Of a DNA stretch of 63,648 nt, positions 36,348-46,005 are shown in pieces; position 1 is the first letter of the stretch, and every line of letters starts with the position of its first letter. A program made the position numbers and the translations under genes. Under the pieces are notes generated by a model, which had not been told where the DNA came from, did no database searches, and worked only from the letters and a program-made list of their open reading frames with translations. Origin of the DNA: an uncultured Eubacteriales bacterium (GTDB taxonomy: Bacteria; Bacillota; Clostridia; Oscillospirales; Ruminococcaceae); assembly GCA_900314975.1 (NCBI GenBank), contig OMXI01000008.1, positions 1-63,648 of the forward strand, read 5' to 3'.

Positions 36348-37166
36348 TCACCTCTGCGAGCTTTTGAAAGCCCACATCATTTCGCCTGTAAGGCTTATGC
36401 TGCCCGGCTCTGCGGGAACGTCCTCACGCTTTACCCACAGCGCCTGCGCAAGCTCTTGTTCATCCATCTTTATTTCGCGCGAACCCTTGACCTTTGCAAA
36501 ATAGCCTATCAGCAGGTTTTGTGCAAATCCCCACGGCTGCGTTGCAAAGAACTCGATATCGTCTATTTCAAGCCCTGTTTCCTCAAAAGCCTCACGCTTT
36601 GCAGCCATTTCGGCACTCTCGCCCATTTCGACAAACCCCGCAACGAGCGCGTAATTTTTGTACTCTCTGTCAGCGTAGCGCGTAAGCAGTATGCTGTCTG
36701 TCTGCTCGTCGATTATGCCCAGTATCACAGCGGGCGCTATCTTGGGATAGACCTCGCCGCCGCAGCCCTGACATACCATACAGCGCTTTTGCGCATCATG
36801 TTCAAGCGTCTTTCCGCACACGCTGCAAAACCTGTTCTCGCGGTGAAAACAGTAGTAGTGAAAGCCCGTGACTATCGCGTACTGCTCTATGTCGGCAGCA
36901 ACGTGTCTTATCGTGTTCAGCGGTTCAAATCCAAACCCCTGCGCACCCGTCTTTTCAAGGCACAGAAAGAACCTCTTTTCGTCTGCCTTGAACACAAATA
37001 CGTTTGCGACCTTTTCATCAAGGTCTTTTATGCTCGGCAGCACAGCCTTGCCGCCGTCTATGCGCACAAGCACGCTGCGCCCGTCAAAGCAAAGCACGCT
37101 GTCGCTGTCGTATGCAGGCATCGGGTCATATTCTATATCCACCTTTTTGGGTATTTCCTGAAACAT
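36348..37166 (-). CDS. nudC: NADH pyrophosphatase (NudC type)
   Basis: Hydrolyses NADH to NMNH and AMP and in other bacteria removes NAD caps from RNA; 272 residues. The zinc ribbon has CSVCGK and CMVCQGCGGEVYPKIAP, and the Nudix box reads GFVEMGESAEMAAKREAFEE, followed by the SQPWPFP-like TQPWGFAQN that typifies NudC. It sits in the rimP-infB translation operon, an unusual place that may link RNA turnover with translation genes (inference). Confidence 0.93.
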   Translation of the reverse strand: MFQEIPKKVDIEYDPMPAYDSDSVLCFDGRSVLVRIDGGKAVLPSIKDLDEKVANVFVFKADEKRFFLCLEKTGAQGFGFEPLNTIRHVAADIEQYAIVTGFHYYCFHRENRFCSVCGKTLEHDAQKRCMVCQGCGGEVYPKIAPAVILGIIDEQTDSILLTRYADREYKNYALVAGFVEMGESAEMAAKREAFEETGLEIDDIEFFATQPWGFAQNLLIGYFAKVKGSREIKMDEQELAQALWVKREDVPAEPGSISLTGEMMWAFKSSQR

Positions 37167-37174
37167 TTTATCAC

Positions 37175-38080
37175 CTAATAAAAGTTTTTCACACTGCGCA
37201 GCATTTCATTTTCAAATGCCGCAAGCCCTAAAAATTCGCCTTCAGCGCCAAAGACGCGGAAAGTCTTATCGCTTTTGCTGTCGGCATTGACCTGATGCGC
37301 GTACAGCTTTACGCCGTTTTTGTATAGCGCCGTCTGACGCTGTTCAAGGTGGATATCCTCGTACAGCTCAAATGCCTTGTGTGTCGGCATTATGACCTGT
37401 GCGAGCCTGCCCTGCGCGCAGATTTGCTCTATCTGCTCTATCGTCAGGCAAGTGCTTATGTCAAATCCACCCGAGTATGTCCTCACAAGGCTTGTCATCA
37501 CCGCACCCGTACCGAGCGCCTGCCCGATATCGTCAATGACCGTGCGCACATATGTACCCTTTTCGCAGCAAATCGTCATCTCACCCTGCTGCGTATCTTC
37601 GTCAAAGGCGGTTATCTCAATCGAATGGACCACACATTTTCGCGGTTTTCTCTCAACCGTCTTTCCCTCGCGCGCGAGCTGGTACAGCCGCTTGCCGTCG
37701 ACCTTCACAGCCGAGTACATCGGCGGCAGCTGGGTTATCTCGCCCACAAACTGCGCCTTTGCGCTTTCAAGCTGCCCGCGGGAAGCGCTTGCCTGCTTTG
37801 TTTGCAGCACCTCACCCGTGATGTCCAGCGTGTCTGTCGTAATGCCCAGCTTAAAGCCCGCTGTATAGACTTTTTTCGTGTCGGGCAGAATATCGCACGC
37901 CTTTGTCGCCTTGCCCACAAACACGGGCAGCACACCCGTTGCCATGGGGTCAAGCGTACCTGCGTGACCCAGCCGCTTTATTTTCAGCACACCGCGCAGC
38001 TTTGCGACAACGTCGAACGATGTCCAGCCCTGCGGCTTGTTTACGGGCAGTATCCCCGTTATGCTCTCGTTAGCGTTCAT
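37175..38080 (-). CDS. truB: tRNA pseudouridine-55 synthase
   Basis: Makes pseudouridine 55 in the T-arm of tRNAs; 301 residues from the ATG giving MNANESITGILPVNKPQGWT. A TTG three codons earlier is also possible; neither has a strong ribosome binding site, and the start lies inside the end of nrnA, so coupling is likely. The catalytic Asp is in LGHAGTLDPMATGVLP. The C-terminal part (about 230-301) is a reduced RNA-binding domain. Confidence 0.95.
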   Translation of the reverse strand: MNANESITGILPVNKPQGWTSFDVVAKLRGVLKIKRLGHAGTLDPMATGVLPVFVGKATKACDILPDTKKVYTAGFKLGITTDTLDITGEVLQTKQASASRGQLESAKAQFVGEITQLPPMYSAVKVDGKRLYQLAREGKTVERKPRKCVVHSIEITAFDEDTQQGEMTICCEKGTYVRTVIDDIGQALGTGAVMTSLVRTYSGGFDISTCLTIEQIEQICAQGRLAQVIMPTHKAFELYEDIHLEQRQTALYKNGVKLYAHQVNADSKSDKTFRVFGAEGEFLGLAAFENEMLRSVKNFY

Positions 38081-39029
38081 TATTTTCAAACAGCTTGGCT
38101 ACACCGTCAAGCAGTTTTTGCTCGACCTGCTCAAGCGTGCCTTGTATCTCGCAGCCCGCAGCTCTTATGTGTCCGCCGCCGCCAAACTGCTGACAGAACT
38201 CCGCTGCGTTGAGCTTATCCGTCGTTCTCACGGAAATCTTATAGTAGTCCGTGTGTCTTTCCTTGACGGTTATGCCTATCTCAACACCCTCAACACAAAG
38301 CGGTATCGACGCAAGCCCGTCAAACTCCGACTGGTCAACGCCGCACTGCGCCATAAGCTGCTTGGTCAGCGTTATCATCGAGCATTTGCCCTCAAAATAG
38401 TATTTCATCTGGCTGATGACCGTCTGCTCTACCTGCATCCTGCCTCTGCTCTTAACGTCGAACATCTCGCGGTTAATGTTTGCAAAGTCGATATTGTACG
38501 CCATAAGCTCCGCCGCGATAGTATGCGTTTTCGGCGTTGTGTTTTCGTACTTGAAGCAGCCCGTGTCGGTCGCAACGCCTGTGTACAGGCACTTTGCGAT
38601 ATGGTCGCTTAAAGTCCTTCCGCTTAATTTGAGTATCTCGTAGATTATCATTGCCGCCGCCGAAGCCTCGCCGTCAACGTACGTCTTTTTTGCAAAATTC
38701 TTGTTTGAGATATGGTGGTCTATGCAGAGGTCGACCGCGCCCTGCTGCTGATACTGCAAAAGGTTGCTGCCGATAAGATTTGGGTCTGCAATATCCACCG
38801 CAACAACGTACCTTTCCTCAAACTCCTGCGGTCTGTAGCCCTCAAACAGAAAAGCATATCTGCTTGGCAGCTGGTCGCTGTTGAGTACATTTGCGTGCTT
38901 GCCCATATCTCTCAAAAAATAGCACAGCGCAAAGCCCGAGCCGAGCGTGTCGCCGTCAGGGCTTTTGTGCGTAAGTATTGTAAAGTTATCGTTTGTTAGG
39001 AAAATATCTAAAATCTCCTGAAGCTCCAT
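38070..39029 (-). CDS. nrnA: Oligoribonuclease/pAp phosphatase NrnA (DHH family)
   Basis: DHH-DHHA1 phosphoesterase that degrades short RNAs and pAp, and in some species cyclic dinucleotides; 319 residues (ATG two codons earlier also possible). The motifs are HKSPDGDTLGSG, VVAVDIADP, CIDHHISN (the DHH motif) and, in the DHHA1 domain, GGGGHIRAAGCEI. It lies between rbfA and truB, the conserved place in Firmicutes. Confidence 0.93.
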   Translation of the reverse strand: MELQEILDIFLTNDNFTILTHKSPDGDTLGSGFALCYFLRDMGKHANVLNSDQLPSRYAFLFEGYRPQEFEERYVVAVDIADPNLIGSNLLQYQQQGAVDLCIDHHISNKNFAKKTYVDGEASAAAMIIYEILKLSGRTLSDHIAKCLYTGVATDTGCFKYENTTPKTHTIAAELMAYNIDFANINREMFDVKSRGRMQVEQTVISQMKYYFEGKCSMITLTKQLMAQCGVDQSEFDGLASIPLCVEGVEIGITVKERHTDYYKISVRTTDKLNAAEFCQQFGGGGHIRAAGCEIQGTLEQVEQKLLDGVAKLFENNER

Positions 39030-39056
39030 TATCATAATTCCTTTCCAAGAAACCTG

Positions 39057-39452
39057 TCATTCCCCGTCTGTCTCGTCTTCCCTATTATCCGAATCTTGCT
39101 GCGGTACAAGCGTTTTGAGTCTGCGTGTTATCTCCGCCGAGCGCTCGATAGAATTGTCAGCCACAAAGTTAAGCTCTGGGCACTTTTTCATACCCAGCAC
39201 CTTTGAGACCTCTTTTCTGATAAGTCCCTTTGCGCTGTCCAGTCCCTTGACAGCCTCCTTTGCGCTTTCAAAGCCCTCAAAGCTGGAAACATACACCTTG
39301 CAGAACGAGCCGTCGCTTGCCACATCGCATCTTACCACGGTAAGCATCGTGCCGCCGTGCAGACGCGGGTCTTTGAGCTCACGCATCATGCCCGAAACTA
39401 TTCTTTTTATATCCTCTGACATTCTGCCTGCCTTATGTGAAGCCAAAGCCAT
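39057..39452 (-). CDS. rbfA: Ribosome-binding factor A
   Basis: KH-type factor for 16S rRNA 5' end maturation and cold adaptation; 131 residues. Start MALASHKAGRMSEDIKRIVS and the ELKDPRL signature are clear; the C-terminus is an acidic tail. It follows infB by 18 bp, the universal arrangement. Confidence 0.97.
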   Translation of the reverse strand: MALASHKAGRMSEDIKRIVSGMMRELKDPRLHGGTMLTVVRCDVASDGSFCKVYVSSFEGFESAKEAVKGLDSAKGLIRKEVSKVLGMKKCPELNFVADNSIERSAEITRRLKTLVPQQDSDNREDETDGE

Positions 39453-39470
39453 TCTCCTTTCGCTTTTATC

Positions 39471-41978
39471 TTAATCTCTGTACTCCTCCATGATGTAGCC
39501 CTCGAAGATGTCGCCCTCCTTGATGTCGGAGAACTTTTCAAGTGTGATACCGCACTCAAAGTTTGCAGCGACCTCTTTAGCATCGTCCTTGAATCTCTTG
39601 AGGCTGCTCATCTTGTCGTCTGCGATTATTATACCATCTCTTACTACGCGGATAAGGTCGTTTCTTCCGATCTTGCCCGAAAGAACATAGCAGCCCGCAA
39701 CAGTACCGACATTGGATATCTTGTATACCTGTCTTACCTCGACTCTTGCGGTATCGACCTCTCTGAACTTCGGCGCGAGCATACCCTTCATAGCCGCAGT
39801 CAGATCCTCGATAGCGTCGTAGATTATTCTGTAAAGTCTGATGTCAACGCCGTTTTGCTCGGCATTCATTTTAGCAACAGGGTCAGGACGCACGTTGAAT
39901 CCGACGATTATCGCCTTTGATGCGCTTGCAAGCATTACGTCGCCCTCTGAAACCGCACCAACAGCTCCGTGGATAACCTTGACCTTGACCTCCTCGTTGG
40001 ACAGCTTTTCAAGCGACTGCTTTACAGCCTCCACCGAGCCTTGTACGTCTGCCTTTACGATAACAGGCAGCTCCTTCATCTCGCCCTCGCTTATCTGCTC
40101 GAACAGATTATCAAGAGTTACCTTGTTGTACTGGCTGAACTCCTGCTCCTTTGCCTCGTGCTTTCTCTGCTCGACAAGCTCTCTTGCGAGCTTTTCGTCT
40201 GCGACCGCATTGAACACGTCACCGGCGCTTGGCACCTCGCCAAGACCTGTTATCTCAACAGGTGTAGATGGTCCTGCCTGCGCGATAGCCCTGCCCTTGT
40301 CGTCCGTCATAGTTCTTACTCTGCCGACAGATGTGCCCGCAATAAGCACGTCGCCCGATTTGAGCGTACCGTTCTGCACGAGCAGCGTTGCAACAGGGCC
40401 CTTGCCCTTGTCGAGCCTTGCCTCGATAACAGTACCCTTAGCGAGCCTGTCGGGATTAGCTTTAAGCTCCTTGACCTCTGCAACGAGCAGAATGTTTTCA
40501 AGCAGGTCGTCAATGCCCATACCCGTTTTAGCCGAAACAGGCACAGCGATAACGTCGCCGCCCCACTCCTCGACAACAAGGTCGTGCTCGGTGAGCTGCT
40601 GCTTTATCCTGTCAGGGTCTGCGGTGTCCTTATCCATTTTGTTTATCGCAACGATTATCGAAACGCCCGCTGCTTTAGCGTGGTTGATAGACTCAACCGT
40701 CTGCGGCATGATACCGTCATCAGCCGCTACAACGAGTATAGCGATATCGGTGATGTTCGCACCTCTTGCTCTCATAGATGTGAAAGCCTCGTGTCCGGGG
40801 GTATCAAGGAAGGTTATCTTCTCGCCCTTGTAATTTACCTGGTAAGCGCCGATATGCTGCGTGATGCCGCCAGCCTCGCCGTCGGTAACGTGAGCGTTTC
40901 TTATCTTGTCAAGGATAGATGTCTTACCGTGGTCAACGTGACCCATAACAACTACAACAGGGCATCTCGGTTTGAGGTCCTCTTCCTTGTCCTGCTCGTC
41001 AACGATAAGTCTTTCCTCTATAGTAACAACAACTTCCTTTTCGACCTTTGCGCCCAGCTCGTCAGCAACGATAGCCGCCGTATCAAAGTCAACGACCTCG
41101 TTGATGCCAGCCATTACGCCCAGTCCCATAAGCTTTTTGATAACCACGCTTGCGGTAACTTTAAGCCTTGATGCAAGCTCGCTCACAACTATCTCGTCAG
41201 GTATCATGACCTTGAGCTGCTGCTTTCTTGCTCTTTCAAGCTCAAGTCTGCGCAGCTTTTCAGCCTCTGTTTCTCTCTTGTGTGAGAACTGCTGCTTTTT
41301 GTGCTGCTGCGACTTCTGAACCAGCTTTTGCTTCTTTGCCTGATTGTCCTTGCTTCTGTTGTGCTTGGTGTTTGCAAGGTTGTCGTACTTTTCGTTATAC
41401 TTGTCAAGCTCCACATAGCTGCCGCGCGTGTCGATAGTGGTAGTCTTTGTGTAGCTGTCCTCGTCGTCCGAAGAAAGCGTATAGCCCTTTTCGTCCTTCA
41501 CGCCGCCAAAGCCGCCGAGCTGCGTTCTTACACCGAAATCCTTCTTCTTTGCAGGCTCGTGCTTCTTATCCTTGCGCTGCGGCTTTTTCTCGGTCTTTGG
41601 CTCTTCCTTCTTCTGCGCAGCAGCAGCCTTTGGCTTTTCCTCGGTCACGGGCTTTTCCTCTTCCTTGGGCTTTTCTTCAGCCTTTGGCTTTTCCTCTGCC
41701 TTGGCAGCTGCCTTTTTAGCAGTCTTTTTCTCCTTGACCTCGGGCTTTTTCTCACCCTCGGTCTTTACGTTGTTTGCAAAATACTCATTGAAATTCTCCA
41801 CCTGGTTTTTCTGCGTGAAGTATTCAAGCACATACGAGACCTCCTCGGGCAGAAGTGAAGCCTGGGTCTTTCTCGTCTCTCCGTCATATGTTTCAAGGCA
41901 CTTAACGATATCAGCATTAGTTACATTAAGGTCCTTTGCAAGCTCACCGAGCTTGGTCTTGTTTATTTTCTTTTCCAT
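39471..41978 (-). CDS. infB: Translation initiation factor IF-2
   Basis: GTPase that delivers fMet-tRNA to the 30S; 835 residues. The N-terminal IF2_N region (about 1-55) is followed by a Lys/Glu/Pro-rich linker (about 70-240), a second small domain (about 250-300), and the G domain with [17 protein letters not shown] and NKMDKD (about 345-460). C-terminal domains follow, ending in a [20 protein letters not shown] block. Linker composition is low complexity, as usual. Confidence 0.98.
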   Translation of the reverse strand: MEKKINKTKLGELAKDLNVTNADIVKCLETYDGETRKTQASLLPEEVSYVLEYFTQKNQVENFNEYFANNVKTEGEKKPEVKEKKTAKKAAAKAEEKPKAEEKPKEEEKPVTEEKPKAAAAQKKEEPKTEKKPQRKDKKHEPAKKKDFGVRTQLGGFGGVKDEKGYTLSSDDEDSYTKTTTIDTRGSYVELDKYNEKYDNLANTKHNRSKDNQAKKQKLVQKSQQHKKQQFSHKRETEAEKLRRLELERARKQQLKVMIPDEIVVSELASRLKVTASVVIKKLMGLGVMAGINEVVDFDTAAIVADELGAKVEKEVVVTIEERLIVDEQDKEEDLKPRCPVVVVMGHVDHGKTSILDKIRNAHVTDGEAGGITQHIGAYQVNYKGEKITFLDTPGHEAFTSMRARGANITDIAILVVAADDGIMPQTVESINHAKAAGVSIIVAINKMDKDTADPDRIKQQLTEHDLVVEEWGGDVIAVPVSAKTGMGIDDLLENILLVAEVKELKANPDRLAKGTVIEARLDKGKGPVATLLVQNGTLKSGDVLIAGTSVGRVRTMTDDKGRAIAQAGPSTPVEITGLGEVPSAGDVFNAVADEKLARELVEQRKHEAKEQEFSQYNKVTLDNLFEQISEGEMKELPVIVKADVQGSVEAVKQSLEKLSNEEVKVKVIHGAVGAVSEGDVMLASASKAIIVGFNVRPDPVAKMNAEQNGVDIRLYRIIYDAIEDLTAAMKGMLAPKFREVDTARVEVRQVYKISNVGTVAGCYVLSGKIGRNDLIRVVRDGIIIADDKMSSLKRFKDDAKEVAANFECGITLEKFSDIKEGDIFEGYIMEEYRD

Positions 41979-42028
41979 AGGCGATTATGTCCTCCTTGTT
42001 TATCGCACACTGTAAGCCGTGCAGGCTG

Positions 42029-42361
42029 TTAAAATTCAAACTCGTCGGGGTCAATAATTATCTGCTCCAGTCCCTTTGCGCACGATTTTGCAAAGCCGTT
42101 ATCGGTCATAGCGATTATTCCCGCTTTTTTTCCAAGCCCGTACCACATATCGTCCATAGTCATTTCAAGGCGGAACAGCTTTACGCTGTTTCTTGCGCAC
42201 ACATAGCGCACCTCTTTGAACGACTTCTCCGAAATGTCCGTGGTAATGAACACCGCCGCGGCGCTGCCTTCGCTGCACACCTTTTTGACCATATCCATTC
42301 CCACCGCGAGCTTGCCCGCTTTTTTGCAGATAGTTATGATACCTGTTTTGTTATTGTTCAT
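42029..42361 (-). CDS. L7Ae-family RNA-binding protein (YlxQ)
   Basis: 110 residues with the L7Ae/L30e/S12e/Gadd45 fold signature: KTGIITICKKAGKLAVGMDM, then AAAVFITTDISEKS. Members bind kink-turn RNA. The first 11 bases overlap the end of the ylxR gene. Standard position between ylxR and infB; the exact RNA target of YlxQ is not established. Confidence 0.9.
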   Translation of the reverse strand: MNNNKTGIITICKKAGKLAVGMDMVKKVCSEGSAAAVFITTDISEKSFKEVRYVCARNSVKLFRLEMTMDDMWYGLGKKAGIIAMTDNGFAKSCAKGLEQIIIDPDEFEF

Positions 42362-42602
42362 TTGCTATCGCAGCCTCCAGCTGACTGATTATCTCCTCGT
42401 TCACGCGCAGCTTTTTTGACTTGCCCGCTTTTTTCAGGCAATCGGTACTTTTACAGATATATGCGCCGCGTCCCGCTTTTTTTCCCGTCGGGTCAACACT
42501 CACATTCTCATCCTTGTCGGTCACAATGCGGATAAGCTCTTTTTTGGGCTTCATCTCGCCGCACCCGACACACATTCTCATAGGTATCTTTTTAGTTTTC
42601 AT
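42351..42602 (-). CDS. YlxR/RnpM family protein (DUF448)
   Basis: 83 residues. RMCVGCGEMKPKKELIRIV and GRGAYICKSTDCLKKAGKSK are the signature blocks of this nucleic-acid-binding family, which has been linked to RNase P regulation in Bacillus. It overlaps nusA by 4 bases (ATGA) and is overlapped by ylxQ. Confidence 0.93.
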   Translation of the reverse strand: MKTKKIPMRMCVGCGEMKPKKELIRIVTDKDENVSVDPTGKKAGRGAYICKSTDCLKKAGKSKKLRVNEEIISQLEAAIANEQ

Positions 42603-43681
42603 GCGTTATCCTCTTCAACAGGTATCTCCGGCAGAATGTCTATCTTGTAGCCTGTCAGCTGTGCCGCAAGCTTTGCGTTCTGACCCTTGTTGCCTATAGC
42701 CAGTGAAAGCTGGTTGTTTGGAACGATGACCTGACATCTCTTTTGTACCTTGTCGCCTTCAACGAGGTCTTCAAGCAGGTCTACCCTTATTACCTCCGCG
42801 GGAGCAAGCGCCTTTGCGATAAACTCCGCAGGGTCCTCGCTGTAAGTGATAACATCTATCTTCTCGCCGTTTATCTCGTTTACAACAGCGCTTATTCTCG
42901 ACTTCTTTGGTCCTATGCAAGCACCCACCGCGTCAACGTTGGGGTCGTTTGAGATGACCGCTATCTTGCTTCTTGCACCTGCAACTCTTGAAATAGCCTT
43001 TATCTCGACCGTTCCGTCTGCAATTTCGGGTACCTCTATCTCGAACAGTCTCTTTATGAACTCTCTCTGCGTTCTTGATATCCTTATAACAGGCTGTCTC
43101 TTTTCCGAGTTCGCAATGCCTGCGACATACACCTTTATCATATCGCCCGCCTTGAGTACCTCACCCGGTATCTGCTCTTTTCTGATGAAATACACCTCGT
43201 TTTTGTCTATCGTAACGATAGCATTGAGCGTGCCGGGCTCGACCTTTTGCACCACAGCCGAAACGACCTCGCGTTCCTTGTCCTGATACTGCTCGATAAG
43301 TCTTGCCTTTTCGTAATCCTTGATATCGTGCTTTATCGACTGCTTTGCGTTCTGCGCCGCAACTCTGCCGAATCTTGCAGGGTCAAGCGGTATATCCACC
43401 CAGTCGCCCACCTTGATATTTGGGTCGTAAGTCCTTGCCTCCTCTATCCATATCTCGTTGTCGGGGTCATCGACATACTTAACGTCCATTACCTCTTTGT
43501 GCAGCTTCATCTCAAACTTGTTGTTATCGGGGTCGATATCGACCGTGATATGCTCGCTCATAGGGTAATCTCTCTTGATAGCCTTCATTATGCCCTGCTT
43601 TATCTTTTCGATAAGCACCTCTTTTTCAATATGGTTTTCCTGTTCCAATGCGCTCAGCGCGTCAAAAATCTCTTTGTTCAT
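42599..43681 (-). CDS. nusA: Transcription elongation factor NusA
   Basis: Promotes pausing and termination; 360 residues, the short Firmicute form without acidic repeats. N-terminal polymerase-binding domain (about 1-125), S1 domain (about 135-200) with VQKVEPGTLNAIVTIDKNEV, then two KH domains (ARSKIAVISNDPNVDAVGAC; LSLAIGNKGQNAKLAAQLTG). Follows rimP by about 100 bp, in which a GGAGAG/CTCTCC hairpin occurs (near 43743-43758). Confidence 0.98.
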   Translation of the reverse strand: MNKEIFDALSALEQENHIEKEVLIEKIKQGIMKAIKRDYPMSEHITVDIDPDNNKFEMKLHKEVMDVKYVDDPDNEIWIEEARTYDPNIKVGDWVDIPLDPARFGRVAAQNAKQSIKHDIKDYEKARLIEQYQDKEREVVSAVVQKVEPGTLNAIVTIDKNEVYFIRKEQIPGEVLKAGDMIKVYVAGIANSEKRQPVIRISRTQREFIKRLFEIEVPEIADGTVEIKAISRVAGARSKIAVISNDPNVDAVGACIGPKKSRISAVVNEINGEKIDVITYSEDPAEFIAKALAPAEVIRVDLLEDLVEGDKVQKRCQVIVPNNQLSLAIGNKGQNAKLAAQLTGYKIDILPEIPVEEDNA

Positions 43682-43779
43682 TTTTCCTATCGGTCCTTTC
43701 TGAATATAGTCTGCCTTGCGGCTTTGTTACGTTTTTATTATAAGGAGAGCTGTCTCTCCGTAGTTAAGATTGTTGAATT

Positions 43780-44283
43780 TTACAACTCGTCAAACAAATC
43801 AGCGTCGTCGTTGAGTTTTATATATGCACAGTCGCTTATTTTAAACTTTACGTTCTCCACGCCGTCGCCGTTTTCGTCGAGCGTCTGGCAAAGGATATAT
43901 TCCTTATCGTACCCTACAAGACCGACGATAAACTCTCTTTCGCCGTTTTCATCGGGTCGTATCAGCCTTACCCTCACCACGTCGCCAATGCACACCTCAA
44001 AGTGTTCGGGCAGCCGCAGCTCTCTTCCCAAGCCGGGACTTCCGCATTCAAGCACATAGCTTTGCTGTATCGGGTCAGCCTCGTCAAGCGCCTTGTTCAT
44101 AGGTCTTGTGAACGCCTCGCAGTCGTTCATATCAACGCCGCCGTCCTTGTCGATAAGCACGCGCAGATACCAAGTTGCGCCCTCTTTTTCAAAGCGCACG
44201 TCCCACAGAAACAATCCAAGCTCGTCTGCTATGGGCTGCGCAAGCTCTCGCACCTTTTGCACGGTGCTTTTCTTACTGTCCAT
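43780..44283 (-). CDS. rimP: Ribosome maturation factor RimP
   Basis: Binds 30S precursors during assembly; 167 residues. The N-domain (about 1-85) has LGLFLWDVRFEKEGATWYLR and the ISRAL-like MNDCEAFTRPMNKALDEAD; YVLECGSPGLGREL is the signature. The C-domain is an Sm-like fold. A GGAGG site precedes the ATG. First gene of the long operon down to gltX. Confidence 0.97.
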   Translation of the reverse strand: MDSKKSTVQKVRELAQPIADELGLFLWDVRFEKEGATWYLRVLIDKDGGVDMNDCEAFTRPMNKALDEADPIQQSYVLECGSPGLGRELRLPEHFEVCIGDVVRVRLIRPDENGEREFIVGLVGYDKEYILCQTLDENGDGVENVKFKISDCAYIKLNDDADLFDEL

Positions 44284-44298
44284 ACATTTCCTCCATAC

Positions 44299-44330
44299 AA
44301 AATCAAAAGACCGGAAGTCAAGTTCCAGTC
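44299..44330 (-). promoter_or_regulatory. Attenuator-like hairpin in the rimP leader
   Basis: GACTGGAA/TTCCGGTC (8 bp, one G-T pair) with a 6-nt loop at 44309-44330, followed on the minus strand by TTTTGATTTTG. It lies between the predicted start near 44348 and the rimP ATG, where it could end transcription early. Confidence 0.55.
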
Positions 44331-44354
44331 TTTCATTAAAAGCCTATTGTAGTT

Positions 44355-44383
44355 AGTATACCACATTTAAACAGTGATTTCAA
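44355..44383 (-). promoter_or_regulatory. Promoter of the rimP-nusA-infB-gltX operon
   Basis: TTGAAA (44378-44383), 17-bp spacer ending in TGG, TATACT (44355-44360), minus strand, extended -10. Confidence 0.75.
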
Positions 44384-44447
44384 GGCTGAAAAACGGGTTT
44401 TGAGCGGATTTAATGAATATTCGCAGCAATATTTTGTAAATATTCTG

Positions 44448-44933
44448 TTAACTCTCCTGCTCTTCCTCTGTTTTCCTGCCTTTCCTGCCGAAGAATTTGC
44501 GCTTTTTCTTTTCCTCCTCGGGCTGTTCATCTGCGGGCTGTTGGGGCTTTTCAGCCTCCTGCTGCTCGTTTTGTATCATATCCTCAAAGGCTCTGCGGTT
44601 TTTGCGCGTACCCTCCACAAAGTCTATCGGCACGGTGAAAAGTATACCCGTGTTCGGCGAGGAAAGGTCGCCCACGGTGTTGTAGATCACCTTTCGCGCA
44701 ATGTCGAGCTGGTCGTTTCTGATGACCGACAGTATCGTGCGGTTATCCTCCTCCGAGCCGCTTAAAATTGCCCTTATCGACGAGCTTATAAAGCTGCTGT
44801 CAAGCCGCGACAGCGTCGTCGCCAAGCCCGAGGACTCAATTATCGTCGCGCCGCCAAGCCCCGCCGCAGACAACCCTTCAAGCAGATTGTCAAGCGCATC
44901 TGTTCTGTTAAGGATAAGTACCATTAGCTTCAT
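44448..44933 (-). CDS. PII-like protein with charged C-terminal tail
   Basis: 161 residues. Residues 1-115 look like a GlnB/PII-type ferredoxin-like fold: MKLMVLILNRTDALDNLLEG, then AGLGGATIIESSGLATTL, and a second pair of strands ending TGILFTVPIDFVEGTRK. The canonical PII T-loop is not recognisable. Residues 116-161 form a Glu/Lys-rich tail (EEEKKKRKFFGRKGRK). PII-like folds bind nucleotides or second messengers; ligand unknown. It is followed by the rimP promoter and lies 31 bp after the LCP-like gene. Confidence 0.6.
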   Translation of the reverse strand: MKLMVLILNRTDALDNLLEGLSAAGLGGATIIESSGLATTLSRLDSSFISSSIRAILSGSEEDNRTILSVIRNDQLDIARKVIYNTVGDLSSPNTGILFTVPIDFVEGTRKNRRAFEDMIQNEQQEAEKPQQPADEQPEEEKKKRKFFGRKGRKTEEEQES

Positions 44934-44964
44934 TGATAATTCTCCCTGTGTATTTGTCTGTTAT

Positions 44965-45927
44965 TTACTGCCCCGACGAGCTTTCATCGGGAGATTTTGC
45001 GGGCGGCTCTGTTATTTTCGCAGTCACCGCAGCTTGCTTTTTAACGCCGAATGTATCAGCCACCTGCGAAATATAGTCGCTCTTCATTGTAAACGCCGTG
45101 TAATCGCTGTTCCAGCTGCCCTGCGGCGTAAGACTCTTTGCAGGTATATCTCTCTCGTCGAGCATTACCTCAAGGTATCTGCGTATCTCGTTGAACGCAT
45201 CTTTTGTAAGGTTGGTACTGCTGCCAGATGTGATTATCTCATAGATGTTGTAAAGGTTATCCTTTGTTACCGTCGCCTGCCTGAAGCCGTTGTTGATGAC
45301 CTGCTCAAGCGCGCTGCTCAAAAAGGTCAGATTACCCGCCTTTTTGTCATTAAAGATATCATAGCTTGCAAGGTTGACTATCTGCCTGCCCGAAAGCGTC
45401 ACAAGGTCGCCCTTTTGCAGCGAGATATCGTCCTTGCTGCTCTCCTGCGAGATGTGGTACAGCTCCTGCGGCGCAGTGTAAGACATACCGCCCATAAGGT
45501 CAGCTACCTGCTCAAATGCCGAATTTGTCACCGTCGCATAGAAATCAATATTGATGCCGCCAAGGTTCTCCGCCGCCTTTTTTCTCAAAAGCTCGATACC
45601 GCCGCTGTTCATCAGCTCCTTGTAGGTCTTTCCGTCGCTTGTCTTTGTAACGTCAGACTGCGGAATTATCGTTATTTCCTTGTTGAACGGGTCTATGCGC
45701 ATAACACACATATCCTGAAAATCGCCCGTGTCGTTTACCCTTGCAAAAAGTATCCCCACACTTCTCGTGCTGTCCGCTTTGGAATCCGACACGCCGGGCT
45801 TGAACACCTCGTACTTTTTGAGCAGGTAATAAGATACTCCGCCCGCCAGCGAAAGCGCCAGCAAAAGCGTCAGAAAGTATACCAGCGCAACAGGTGCCTG
45901 CGACCTTCTCTTCTTCTTTTTCGCCAT
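44965..45927 (-). CDS. LytR-CpsA-Psr (LCP)-like membrane protein
   Basis: 320 residues. A basic start (MAKKKKRRS) and one membrane segment (about 14-36) are followed by an outside domain with features of the LCP family: ARVNDTGDFQDMCVMRIDP, ITIIPQSDV, and the GGINIDFYATVTNSAFEQVA region. LCP enzymes attach glycopolymers to peptidoglycan. Several catalytic arginines of typical LCPs are not evident, so it may be a diverged or non-catalytic member. Confidence 0.65.
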   Translation of the reverse strand: MAKKKKRRSQAPVALVYFLTLLLALSLAGGVSYYLLKKYEVFKPGVSDSKADSTRSVGILFARVNDTGDFQDMCVMRIDPFNKEITIIPQSDVTKTSDGKTYKELMNSGGIELLRKKAAENLGGINIDFYATVTNSAFEQVADLMGGMSYTAPQELYHISQESSKDDISLQKGDLVTLSGRQIVNLASYDIFNDKKAGNLTFLSSALEQVINNGFRQATVTKDNLYNIYEIITSGSSTNLTKDAFNEIRRYLEVMLDERDIPAKSLTPQGSWNSDYTAFTMKSDYISQVADTFGVKKQAAVTAKITEPPAKSPDESSSGQ

Positions 45928-46005
45928 TTGAATAACTCCCTCTATTCACAAAAAAATTCTTAAATTTTAAAAAGCCTATTGAACTTATCGCCGTTTGGGT
46001 GTAAA

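Noticed and set aside
44701-45963. 420-codon plus-strand frame opposite the PII-like and LCP-like genes
   Set aside because: Shadow frame; Arg/Cys-rich composition, no start signal.
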